NCBI GenBank assembly: GCA_947627395.1
Contig: CANQVW010000028.1
Coordinates: 1 to 14,630 of the forward strand
Source: an uncultured Bacilli bacterium
GTDB lineage: Bacteria > Bacillota_I > Bacilli_A > ML615J-28 > CAG-698
Reading direction: 5' to 3'
DNA: 14,630 nucleotides
Positions 1 through 6,282 of this stretch are shown here, piece after piece. How positions within the stretch are numbered: position 1 is the first letter of the stretch; each line of letters opens with the position of its first letter. Position numbers and translations under genes: made by a program. The notes under the pieces were generated by a model. It worked only from the letters and a program-made list of their open reading frames with translations. It did not search any database and was not told the DNA's origin.

Positions 1-404
1 TATATTTTCTCGTCTTTCTTTAAAACGTTCATCCATACTAATAAAACGGGGCAAAAAAAGTAAAGTAAGATGCCGGCTAGGATTCCAATAAGAACAAAGA
101 AAAGAAAAAGAATGGTTGCATATTCTTCTTCTTTTTCTTGTTCATTTTGTCCATGTAGTTGACTTAAAATAGCAATACTTCCTGCACTTAAACCCATTCC
201 TAAGGTAAGAAATAATTGAATGATTGTCCATGATGTAGAAATACTTGCTTGTAAAATACTGGATTGATGAAGTTGTCCTAGAAAATAAGTATCTAATAAA
301 GTATGAATTGAACTGAGTAGATGAGCAATCATCAATGGAAAAGCAAGTTTTATAAAAGCTTTATATACATGTTTTTCTTTTAAAATTAAATCTTGATGAT
401 TCAT
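1..404 (-). CDS. MATE family efflux transporter, N-terminal part (runs off the window)
   Basis: This is the first 134 codons of a membrane exporter; the rest lies beyond base 1. The protein begins MNHQDLILKEKHVYKAFIKL and continues into a first hydrophobic helix with the pattern AFPLMIAHLLSSIHTLLDTYFLG, the usual MATE N-terminal segment (a Pro in helix 1 followed by a LLDTYFLG-type turn). A second hydrophobic segment (SWTIIQLFLTLGMGLSAGS) and a third (about residues 97-128) follow, with a charged loop containing QNEQEKEEE between them. The ATG at 402-404 has an AAGGA-type ribosome binding site at 411-420. MATE proteins export drugs or cationic metabolites using an H+ or Na+ gradient; the substrate cannot be read here. 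The gene lies 57 bases after another MATE gene with no terminator between, so the two are probably co-transcribed. The two N-termini differ clearly, so this is not a fresh duplication. Confidence 0.88.
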   Translation of the reverse strand, partial: MNHQDLILKEKHVYKAFIKLAFPLMIAHLLSSIHTLLDTYFLGQLHQSSILQASISTSWTIIQLFLTLGMGLSAGSIAILSQLHGQNEQEKEEEYATILFLFFVLIGILAGILLYFFCPVLLVWMNVLKKDEKI

Positions 405-461
405 TTGATTTCCTTCTTTTCTTTTAGTTTTACCAAAAAGAAAAGAGTTATCAAATATTTT

Positions 462-1835
462 TTATTTTACCAAAGAATTCATATCTAATTTCTTCGTTTT
501 CACTAAAATAAAATAAACCAAAGCCATGAAAATCATACATAGTCCCCAAATGATTGGTTCTGTTAGACATACAGCTGTAAAACCATAATAGGGAATAAAT
601 ATAAATACAGAAAGTAATTTCATTCCAAGTTCCATAGTACTGGATATCACTGGAGTTACTTTATGTCCCATGGCTTGTAATGAATTACGTAAACATAAAA
701 GTACTCCTAATGCAGGAAACATGGAAAAATGAACTTTTAAGCTAAACATTCCATTCTTAAGTACTTCTTCATTTTTAGAATTGGTTAATATAATAAGTAA
801 CTGCTTTCCAAAAATGAAAATAAAAAGAATAAAAACAAAAGAAATTCCTACAACAATAAGGATTGTTTTAAATAATGTAGTTCTGATTCTATCCATTTGA
901 TGTGCACCAAAATTTTGTCCAACAAAGGTAGATAAGGCTGTTGATAAAGAAGCAATGGGCAAATTTAAAATTCCAATGATTTTTCTTGCCGTGGTGTGTG
1001 CTGTAATAATTTCTTTTCCAAGTTCATTGGTAGCCCCTTGAAAAAATACTGAGCCTAAAGAAACAACACAACTCATCAAAGCCATAGAAATTCCCATTGA
1101 AAATAAGTCACGACACAAAGATCGATTCCAGTGAAAATTCACTTTTTTAGGTAATATATCTTGATAATTTTTAAATAAATACACTCCACAAACCAATGCG
1201 GAAATGGCTTGTGCTACGATTGTTGCTAATGCTAAGCCAATAACTCCTAAATGAAATACCATGACAAAAAGTAAATCTAAACTCATATTGATGATACTAG
1301 AAACAATTAAAAAGTATAAAGGCATTCTACTATTTCCAACAGCTCTTAAGATTGCGGAAAACATATTATAAAGAACAGTAAACAACATTCCAGCACAAAT
1401 TACAAATAAATATTGATAAGCATTTTGAAAGATTTCATCAGGAACTTGAAGTAAATGCATCAATGGTTTTAAAAATAATAAAGAAAAAATAGTTAATATA
1501 ATAGCCATTAAAACATTATAAAGGACGGAAAAAGCAATCGAACTTTTTAATCCTTCGATATCTTTTTTTCCAAAGAACCTGGTCATAACAATCGAGTATC
1601 CAGCATTTAAACCAAATGCTAAATTAATAATTAGTGAATACAAAGAATTTGTGGAACCTATGGATGAAATTGCATCATCCCCTAAATTATATCCAGCTAC
1701 CATTGTATCAATTACATTATATAATTGTTGGAATGCATTACCAATAAATAAAGGAATGGCAAATGCAAACATAATTTTAAGTGGATTTCCATGAGTCATA
1801 TCCATGGTTTTATGATCTTTAGTAATTGCATTCAT
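462..1835 (-). CDS. MATE family efflux transporter (NorM/DinF-like), complete
   Basis: This gene encodes 457 residues, a normal length for a MATE multidrug/toxin exporter with about 12 membrane helices. The N-terminal MTHGNPLKIMFAFAIPLFIG followed by FQQLYNVIDTMVAGYNLGDDAISSIG is the characteristic MATE helix 1-2 region. GLNAGYSIVMTRFFGKKD and, at the start of the second half, LNLPIASLSTALSTFVGQNFGAHQ are the matching repeats of the two six-helix bundles. The family exchanges cationic drugs or metabolites for H+ or Na+ at the cytoplasmic membrane; the substrate is not predictable. The ATG at 1833-1835 is preceded by an AGAGGGAG ribosome binding site (about 1841-1849). It is the first gene of a probable two-gene MATE operon whose promoter lies in the 400-base gap upstream. 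The protein shows no truncation. Confidence 0.95.
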   Translation of the reverse strand: MNAITKDHKTMDMTHGNPLKIMFAFAIPLFIGNAFQQLYNVIDTMVAGYNLGDDAISSIGSTNSLYSLIINLAFGLNAGYSIVMTRFFGKKDIEGLKSSIAFSVLYNVLMAIILTIFSLLFLKPLMHLLQVPDEIFQNAYQYLFVICAGMLFTVLYNMFSAILRAVGNSRMPLYFLIVSSIINMSLDLLFVMVFHLGVIGLALATIVAQAISALVCGVYLFKNYQDILPKKVNFHWNRSLCRDLFSMGISMALMSCVVSLGSVFFQGATNELGKEIITAHTTARKIIGILNLPIASLSTALSTFVGQNFGAHQMDRIRTTLFKTILIVVGISFVFILFIFIFGKQLLIILTNSKNEEVLKNGMFSLKVHFSMFPALGVLLCLRNSLQAMGHKVTPVISSTMELGMKLLSVFIFIPYYGFTAVCLTEPIIWGLCMIFMALVYFILVKTKKLDMNSLVK

Positions 1836-1878
1836 GATTTGCTCCCTCTATAGAATTAAATCGACTTTATAAACTCTT

Positions 1879-1907
1879 ATTTTACTCTATTTTACATTAA
1901 AATGCAA
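1879..1907 (-). promoter_or_regulatory. Possible second promoter for the MATE genes
   Basis: On the minus strand TTGCAT (1902-1907) and TAAAAT (1879-1884) are separated by 17 bases, ending about 40 bases before the MATE start codon. The -10 matches 5 of 6 consensus positions but the -35 only 3 of 6, and the surroundings are AT-rich, so this could be chance. Confidence 0.3.
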
Positions 1908-1914
1908 TAAAGGA

Positions 1915-1950
1915 ATGAAAATAGATTTGACTAACTTATCTATTTTTCAT
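1915..1950 (-). other. Hairpin in the presumed 5' leader of the MATE operon
   Basis: ATGAAAATAGAT (1915-1926) can pair with ATCTATTTTTCAT (1938-1950), giving 12 base pairs with one bulged A and an 11-base loop. On the transcript (minus strand) it is not followed by a clean U run, so it does not look like a terminator. It lies between the two candidate MATE promoters. Function unknown; the stem is mostly A-U pairs. Confidence 0.35.
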
Positions 1951-1980
1951 AAATAAAATAGAAATATCTCTTTAATTACA

Positions 1981-1992
1981 AATACTAGTATT
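1981..1992. promoter_or_regulatory. 12-base palindrome overlapping the MATE -10 box (possible operator)
   Basis: AATACTAGTATT is a perfect 12-base palindrome that overlaps the -10 box at 1990-1995 and the expected transcription start. Such a position fits a repressor operator, but no regulator gene is in the window to support it. Confidence 0.35.
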
Positions 1993-2018
1993 ATAAAGCA
2001 AAAAATATTTACAATCAA
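1990..2018 (-). promoter_or_regulatory. Sigma-A-type promoter for the MATE operon
   Basis: On the minus strand TTGATT (2013-2018) and TATAAT (1990-1995) are spaced by exactly 17 bases. The -10 is perfect and the -35 matches 4 of 6. Transcription would start near 1983, about 150 bases before the start codon. The rest of the gene-free stretch 1836-2236 holds a ribosome binding site, a hairpin and the terminator of the preceding operon. It also contains a short inverted repeat AATGAT-ACT-ATCATT at 2126-2140. I see no coding sequence in it. Confidence 0.6.
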
Positions 2019-2171
2019 AGTTAAATCAAGCAAAAATACACAACAAAATCTTTGAATTACTTCATAAATAAATATCATGGTTAAATTAATAAAGTTTATA
2101 TTACTTATAAAAAAGCTTATTCATTAATGATACTATCATTTATATAGCCTTATAGATGACAATTTGCTTAT

Positions 2172-2210
2172 AAAAAAGAACCGATTTTAACTTGTAACTT
2201 CGGTTCTTTT
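2172..2210 (-). terminator. Rho-independent terminator of the ABC importer operon
   Basis: AAAAGAACCGA (2174-2184) pairs perfectly with TCGGTTCTTTT (2200-2210), 11 base pairs around a 15-base loop. On the minus strand the stem runs into a U run (2172-2177). It begins 27 bases after the ATPase stop codon. The plus-strand side also ends in T's, so it could work in both directions. Confidence 0.88.
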
Positions 2211-2236
2211 ATTTAGAGCATTGTGAAAAGATTTCT

Positions 2237-3061
2237 CTAATCACACTTATTTTCATTCACTTCTTCAGTTTGAATAACTTCTTCTTCATCTTGGTTTTCT
2301 AATTCATCAAACTTTCTTAATAAATCCTCTGGAGTGAGTTTATTTTTATCTTCCCCTTCAACATCAAAAATAATATGACCATGATGTAACATAATTAAGC
2401 GATTCCCATATTTTAAGGCATCTCTCATATTATGAGTAATCATAATGGTTGTTAATTTTTGTTCTCGAACGATGTTATCAGTAAGTTCTAAGACTTTTTT
2501 TGCTGTTTTGGGGTCTAGTGCTGCTGTATGTTCATCAAGTAAAAGTACTTTAGGTTTTCTAAAGGTTGCCATGAGTAAGGTAACTGCTTGTCTTTGTCCT
2601 CCTGAAAGTAATCCTACTTTTTGTGATAATCTTGTTTCTAAACCTAAATTTAAAGAAGTTAATGATTCGATGAATTTTTTTCGATGTTCTTTTTTAAATC
2701 CCCAACGTAGTGTTTTCTTTTGATCTCTTCGATAAGCAAGTTCCATATTTTCTTCTATACTCATATTAGGAGCTGTACCCATATTGGGATCTTGGAACAC
2801 TCTACCTAAATATTTTGCTCTTTTATATTCTGTTAATTTAGTGACATCTTCTCCATCGATATAAACTTTACCACTATCTGGAGGAAATGCCCCAGCAATA
2901 ATATTCATTAAAGTGGATTTCCCACTTCCATTTCCACCAATAATGGTGACAAAATCTCCATCATGAATATCTAAAGATACATGGTCTAAGGCAATTCTTC
3001 TATCTTCAACAGCTCCTGTTAAATTAAACTCTTTGGTGATATTTTCAATTTTTAACATCAT
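2237..3061 (-). CDS. ABC importer ATP-binding protein (ABC_sub_bind/TrpXYZ-type system)
   Basis: The 274-residue protein has all the parts of an ABC ATPase. These are a Walker A box IGGNGSGKST (residues 41-50), a Q-loop Gln at 90 (VFQDPN), signature LSGGQ (152-156), Walker B VLLLDE (172-177), a D-loop AALD and a switch His at 210 (MITHNM). It powers import of the ligand delivered by the lipoprotein encoded two genes upstream. The last 40 or so residues are rich in acidic residues (LENQDEEEVIQTEEVNE), an extension beyond the core fold. Two ATGs stand side by side; the first, at 3059-3061, overlaps the permease stop (ATGA, 4-base overlap) and lies behind GAGG, suggesting translational coupling. 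The gene is last in the operon and is followed by a strong terminator. Confidence 0.95.
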   Translation of the reverse strand: MMLKIENITKEFNLTGAVEDRRIALDHVSLDIHDGDFVTIIGGNGSGKSTLMNIIAGAFPPDSGKVYIDGEDVTKLTEYKRAKYLGRVFQDPNMGTAPNMSIEENMELAYRRDQKKTLRWGFKKEHRKKFIESLTSLNLGLETRLSQKVGLLSGGQRQAVTLLMATFRKPKVLLLDEHTAALDPKTAKKVLELTDNIVREQKLTTIMITHNMRDALKYGNRLIMLHHGHIIFDVEGEDKNKLTPEDLLRKFDELENQDEEEVIQTEEVNENKCD

Positions 3062-3972
3062 GATTCTTTCCTCTTTAATTTCATGAATCCTTTTTTAATA
3101 AATGGAGCTGTTAAAACGATGATGATTAAGATCGCATATAGTAATTTTAATAAATAAGAATCTAAACCTAAATTAATGGCAATACCAATAATCAAATAAT
3201 AAAGAACTGAACCTAAAGCAACAGAAATAATCCAATTCAAGAAACTTCTTTTACCAAAAATAGCTTCTCCAACAATAATTGAAGCAAGACCAATAACTAA
3301 GGTACCTACCCCCATATTACAATCAGCTGACTGATTGGTTTGAGCTGTCAATGCTCCACTTAAGGAGATTAATGCATTACTAATGCCAAGCCCAATAATA
3401 ATCATGAATGAAGTATTAATTCCTTGTGCTCTTGCCATTTTTTGATTCATGCCTGTTGCTCTTAATGACATACCAAACTCAGTACCAAACAACCAATAAC
3501 AAAACATTGTTGCAAGGGTAATAACTAGAAAATTCACAACAATGATATTTAAATATTTTTGTTTGAATATACCAATATAATCATAAATGGTTTTTGAATT
3601 ACCTAAATAAACTGCTGAATCAAATTTACCCGTTTTACCAATTCCCATTAAAATCATATTAATAGAAAATAAAGCAGTCATGGTAATAATACCTGAAAGT
3701 AAACTAGGTATTTTAAGCTTTGTATGCAAAAGTCCTGTAATAATTCCCGCAACAAATCCAACAACAATAGATAAAAGTGTAGCAAGGAATGGATTTGCAC
3801 CATTAAAAATCAGTGCAGCTACAAATGCTCCTCCTAAAGTAAATGATCCTTCCGCAGTTAAATCGGCAAAATCAAGTAAACGATAGGATATAAAGATTCC
3901 TAAGGCTAATAATCCATAGGCAAATCCTAAGTTTAAAGCATCATTTAAAATAAAACGAAGTGTATCTAACAT
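3058..3972 (-). CDS. ABC importer permease, LivH-like (BPD_transp_2 type)
   Basis: This is a 304-residue, very hydrophobic membrane protein with about eight predicted helices. The N-terminal pattern LNDALNLGFAYGLLALGIFISYRLLDFADLTAEGSFTLGGAF is typical of permeases paired with ABC_sub_bind (TrpX-like) binding proteins. The later segments GMSLRATGMNQKMARAQGIN (the cytoplasmic coupling region) and GLASIIVGEAIFG also belong to the LivH/BPD_transp_2 family. It forms the membrane channel of the importer, presumably as a dimer served by the downstream ATPase. Its ATG overlaps the stop of the binding-protein gene by one base (TAATG), and its own stop overlaps the ATPase start by four, so the three genes are translated as a unit. 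It has a usual family length and no visible defects. Confidence 0.93.
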   Translation of the reverse strand: MLDTLRFILNDALNLGFAYGLLALGIFISYRLLDFADLTAEGSFTLGGAFVAALIFNGANPFLATLLSIVVGFVAGIITGLLHTKLKIPSLLSGIITMTALFSINMILMGIGKTGKFDSAVYLGNSKTIYDYIGIFKQKYLNIIVVNFLVITLATMFCYWLFGTEFGMSLRATGMNQKMARAQGINTSFMIIIGLGISNALISLSGALTAQTNQSADCNMGVGTLVIGLASIIVGEAIFGKRSFLNWIISVALGSVLYYLIIGIAINLGLDSYLLKLLYAILIIIVLTAPFIKKGFMKLKRKES

Positions 3973-4961
3973 TATTCTGTTGTTACCTTTGTTGCCTTTT
4001 CCATAATTTCACTTGGAATTTCAATACCAAGTATAGAAACTGTAGATGTATTAATTACTAAATTACATTCATCTTGCGATAATCTTCCAACAGGTAAATC
4101 TTTAGGATCTGCACCTTCAATAATTTGAACAGCCATAGCTCCAACCATTTCACCTAACTTTGTATAATTAACACCAAAAGTAATTAATCCACCTGCTTTT
4201 ACCATGTTTTCTTTTCCACAAATCACAGGAATCTTAGATTCATTTGCAATGTTACATACAGAAACCATATTTTTTGCTAAATTGTTATCTGTAGGAATAT
4301 AAATGATTTCAGCTCCATCAGAAATTAACTTTTTAAGAGTTTGTTGGATATCTGTTACCCCTGTAACTGTTCTTTCTAAATATTCTAACCCTTCTTTTTC
4401 AATTTCTTCAATGGCCATATCTGCTTGAACTTTGGAATTTGTTTCACTTATTGTATATAAAATTCCAACTTTCTTTAAATCTTGTTTTAACTGTTTAGCT
4501 AGTGCAATTTGATCAGCAACAGGGTTAATGTCACTTGTACCCGTTACACGTCCATTAGGATGTTCATTGGACTCAACTAATGAAGCATCCACTGCATCTG
4601 TTACCGCAGTAAATAGTACTGGAATATTTGTTCCTTCTGTTTCAGCAGCAACTTTTAATGCTACAGCTGCATCTGTTGCAATGCCTAATACAATGTCACA
4701 TTTTCTAACTAAAGTTTTTGCCATTAACTGCATGTTAGCTGGATTGCCTTCAGGATTTTCAAAATCATATGTGACTTTTGTATCATCATAACCTGCATCT
4801 TCTAATGCTTTCATAAATCCTTCTCTTGCAGCATCTAGAGCACTATGAGTTGCAGATTGTAAAATACCAATTTTAATTTTGTCATCTTTATTACATGCTG
4901 TAAAAGTGAAAGCACAGCATAATAACAACATACATACAACGATTTTTTTAATAAATTTCAT
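3972..4961 (-). CDS. ABC importer substrate-binding lipoprotein (ABC_sub_bind family, TrpX-like)
   Basis: The 329-residue protein starts with a lipoprotein signal peptide: a KFIKK charged start, a hydrophobic core (about 7-20) and a lipobox FTAC with the lipidated Cys at 23. The mature part reads KIKIGILQSATHSALDAAREGFMKALEDAGY, then FENPEGNPANMQLMAKTLV and VLFTAVTDAVDASLVES. Those are hallmarks of the ABC_sub_bind family, a two-lobed periplasmic-binding-type fold. Characterised relatives in streptococci are assigned to tryptophan or tyrosine uptake; the ligand here is inferred only from family and could be another amino acid. It is the first gene of the importer operon. An AGGAGG ribosome binding site (4968-4973) sits 6 bases from the ATG, just after an attenuator-like terminator in the leader. 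Confidence 0.95.
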   Translation of the reverse strand: MKFIKKIVVCMLLLCCAFTFTACNKDDKIKIGILQSATHSALDAAREGFMKALEDAGYDDTKVTYDFENPEGNPANMQLMAKTLVRKCDIVLGIATDAAVALKVAAETEGTNIPVLFTAVTDAVDASLVESNEHPNGRVTGTSDINPVADQIALAKQLKQDLKKVGILYTISETNSKVQADMAIEEIEKEGLEYLERTVTGVTDIQQTLKKLISDGAEIIYIPTDNNLAKNMVSVCNIANESKIPVICGKENMVKAGGLITFGVNYTKLGEMVGAMAVQIIEGADPKDLPVGRLSQDECNLVINTSTVSILGIEIPSEIMEKATKVTTE

Positions 4962-4985
4962 GATTTTCCTCCTATATTCTTGTAT

Positions 4986-5016
4986 AAAAAAAAGTTATTA
5001 CTATCTAAGCAATAAC
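4986..5016 (-). terminator. Intrinsic terminator inside the importer leader (attenuator)
   Basis: On the minus strand GTTATTGCT (5008-5016) pairs with AGTAATAAC (4994-5002), nine base pairs including one G-U, with loop TAGAT. It is followed at once by eight U's (4986-4993). It stands between a strong promoter and the AGGAGG of the lipoprotein gene, so transcripts should stop here unless the stem is prevented from forming. Confidence 0.8.
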
Positions 5017-5026
5017 CTTAAATGTC

Positions 5027-5055
5027 GCTATTCCTTAGAAAATGGATGGAATAAC
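5027..5055 (-). promoter_or_regulatory. Competing leader hairpin (segments 1:2) of the attenuator
   Basis: On the minus strand GTTATTCC (5048-5055) pairs with GGAATAGC (5027-5034), eight base pairs with one wobble and a 13-base loop. The 3' arm can instead pair, through AATAGC (5027-5032), with GTTATT (5011-5016), which is the 5' arm of the downstream terminator. That gives mutually exclusive 1:2, 2:3 and 3:4 pairings. No T-box consensus or other riboswitch class that I know is visible in the leader. Confidence 0.55.
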
Positions 5056-5103
5056 TAACACATTTATTGAATAAAAAGAAAACTTTCCAATGAAATTAAA
5101 CAT
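5035..5103 (-). other. Possible 22-codon leader peptide in the importer leader
   Basis: An ATG at 5101-5103 opens a 22-codon frame ending with TAA at 5035-5037, which lies in the loop between attenuator segments 1 and 2. The codons just before and within segment 1 read Val-Leu-Val-Ile (residues 15-18). There is no good ribosome binding site, only AAAAG about 8 bases upstream. A second ATG at 5109-5111 opens a 15-codon frame, also with poor initiation signals. The peptide could be chance in AT-rich DNA. Confidence 0.22.
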
Positions 5104-5156
5104 ATAAACATCTTTTAATTAGACAATCCCGTAAATTCTTTTTTTATTGTAACTAT

Positions 5157-5185
5157 ATTATACTATGTTAAAGTTAGAAAGTCAA
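5157..5185 (-). promoter_or_regulatory. Consensus sigma-A promoter of the ABC importer operon
   Basis: On the minus strand TTGACT (5180-5185) and TATAAT (5157-5162) are separated by exactly 17 bases; 11 of 12 hexamer positions match consensus. A-rich sequence precedes the -35. Transcription should start near 5150, giving a leader of about 190 nt before the lipoprotein start codon. Confidence 0.85.
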
Positions 5186-5211
5186 TTTTAATTTGCACTA
5201 AGTTTTATAAA

Positions 5212-5958
5212 TTAATTTTCTTCAACTTCTTTAACAATAATATGTTTACTATTTCTTTTTCTACGTAAATGACGCATAACAAAATCAGAACCAATTGCAC
5301 TAAATAAAATAAGAACGGAAGCAATAAAAATATAAACATCAATATCTACATTTGAAAACTTTTTATTATTTTGCATCATAGCCCATAAAAGGATTGCTAA
5401 AACAAAAACAAAAAGTTCAAAAGCAAAGTCTATTAGAACATCAAATGAAGATTGTCTAGAAAATTTTTTCATAAGAACTTTCAATAATCTTGTTTCATCT
5501 TTAACAGTTTCATCCGTTTCAGGATTCTCTTTAATGATTTTTTTGTTTTGATGATATGCTTTTTTTAATCCTTTCCATTCAAGTTTATTATCTTCATTTA
5601 ATAAAGAAATCTTCTTTTGTTTTGCATCAACACGAATGGTATAACAATATATTTTTTTATGAATTTTCTTATTTTCTTCACTATCTTTTTTGATTTCTTC
5701 AACAATTCCAATTTCTTCTATCTGACTTCTAGATGCTTCAATTGAACTAATATTTTTTAAATGTTCCAAGATTGCATCCTCTATTTTTTCTTCTTGCGTT
5801 GGTAAAGAAGACAAATAATTCATTGTAGTTTCACTAGATTTTAAGAAGCCAATGTTTCCTCTGCATGTAGGGACAATTCTAATTTCTTCAACAACGATTT
5901 CTTCTAATTCATCCATTATTTCTTTTTCATCTAACCCTAATAAAGCTATTGTTTTCAT
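5212..5958 (-). CDS. Hypothetical protein with two C-terminal membrane helices
   Basis: I do not recognise this 248-residue protein. Residues 1-150 are soluble, highly charged (Glu/Lys-rich) and partly alpha-helical; 151-172 is a basic stretch (LMKKFSRQ). Two hydrophobic helices follow at about 175-195 (LIDFAFELFVFVLAILLWAMM) and 207-228 (VYIFIASVLILFSAIG), then a basic tail RHLRRKRNSKH. The likely arrangement is a cytoplasmic N-domain held by a helical hairpin with both ends inside. The order of strands in 80-140 (IEEIGIVEEI, KIYCYTIRV, KLEWKGLKKAYH) loosely recalls a Nudix fold, but no Nudix box is present; this is only a guess. The ATG at 5956-5958 has AGGAG (5966-5970) seven bases away. 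The gene has its own promoter and no obvious terminator, so some transcripts may run on into the importer leader. Confidence 0.8.
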   Translation of the reverse strand: MKTIALLGLDEKEIMDELEEIVVEEIRIVPTCRGNIGFLKSSETTMNYLSSLPTQEEKIEDAILEHLKNISSIEASRSQIEEIGIVEEIKKDSEENKKIHKKIYCYTIRVDAKQKKISLLNEDNKLEWKGLKKAYHQNKKIIKENPETDETVKDETRLLKVLMKKFSRQSSFDVLIDFAFELFVFVLAILLWAMMQNNKKFSNVDIDVYIFIASVLILFSAIGSDFVMRHLRRKRNSKHIIVKEVEEN

Positions 5959-5977
5959 ATCATTTCTCCTATAAAAA

Positions 5978-5995
5978 TATAGAATTAGTTCTATA
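5978..5995. promoter_or_regulatory. Palindromic operator-like site upstream of the hypothetical gene
   Basis: TATAGAA-TTAG-TTCTATA has perfect 7-base arms and lies between the -10 box and the ribosome binding site. A further half-site TTCTATA occurs at 6007-6013, at the expected transcription start. This layout fits a repressor roadblock or autoregulation; the binding protein is unknown. Confidence 0.42.
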
Positions 5996-6015
5996 AATTA
6001 ACTTAATTCTATAAT

Positions 6016-6024
6016 ATTATATCA
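6016..6024 (-). promoter_or_regulatory. Extended -10 promoter of the hypothetical gene
   Basis: On the minus strand TGATATAAT (6016-6024) is an extended -10 element (TGn plus a perfect TATAAT); no clear -35 is present. A weaker candidate lies upstream, TTGATA (6103-6108) with TATAAA (6080-6085) and a 17-base spacer. A 16-base palindrome, TTAAACT-TG-AGTTTAA, sits next to it at 6117-6132. The rest of the gene-free stretch 5959-6282 is AT-rich, without coding signs, apart from the terminator at its right end. Confidence 0.6.
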
Positions 6025-6237
6025 CACTTTTGAAAAAAAGACATTATATTATTCAAAATATGTCAATAATTTTTTAATTTTTATAAAAATAATAAAAGAA
6101 TTTATCAATTTTATAATTAAACTTGAGTTTAACACTGCTATGCGAAAAATTATTTTCTCCTTTTTTACATTTTTCCTAAATATGACAATTTTTAAAATTA
6201 CTATTTAATAATTTTGTGCTTTTTTCGTTGAAATGAC

Positions 6238-6266
6238 AAAAAGATTGATACCACATTGTATCAACC
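6238..6266 (-). terminator. Rho-independent terminator of the uracil methyltransferase gene
   Basis: On the minus strand GGTTGATAC (6258-6266) pairs with GTATCAATC (6243-6251), nine base pairs including one G-U, with a 6-base loop. A U run follows (6238-6242). It starts 17 bases after the stop codon. Confidence 0.82.
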
Positions 6267-6282
6267 TTATTTTTAATAAATT

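Noticed and set aside
1915..1950. MATE leader hairpin as an intrinsic terminator
   Set aside because: No continuous U run follows on the minus strand and the stem has almost no G-C pairs.
2104..2178. Direct repeat CTTATAAAAAAG at 2104-2115 and 2167-2178
   Set aside because: There are only two short AT-rich copies, one overlapping the terminator; chance is likely in such DNA.
4962..5150. T-box riboswitch in the importer leader
   Set aside because: I looked for the T-box core (AGGGTGGNACCGCG-like) and found no match; the antiterminator here uses different pairings.
5186..5220. TTAATTT/AAATTAA hairpin as terminator of the hypothetical gene
   Set aside because: It has seven A-T pairs only, overlaps the stop codon region and has no U run after it.
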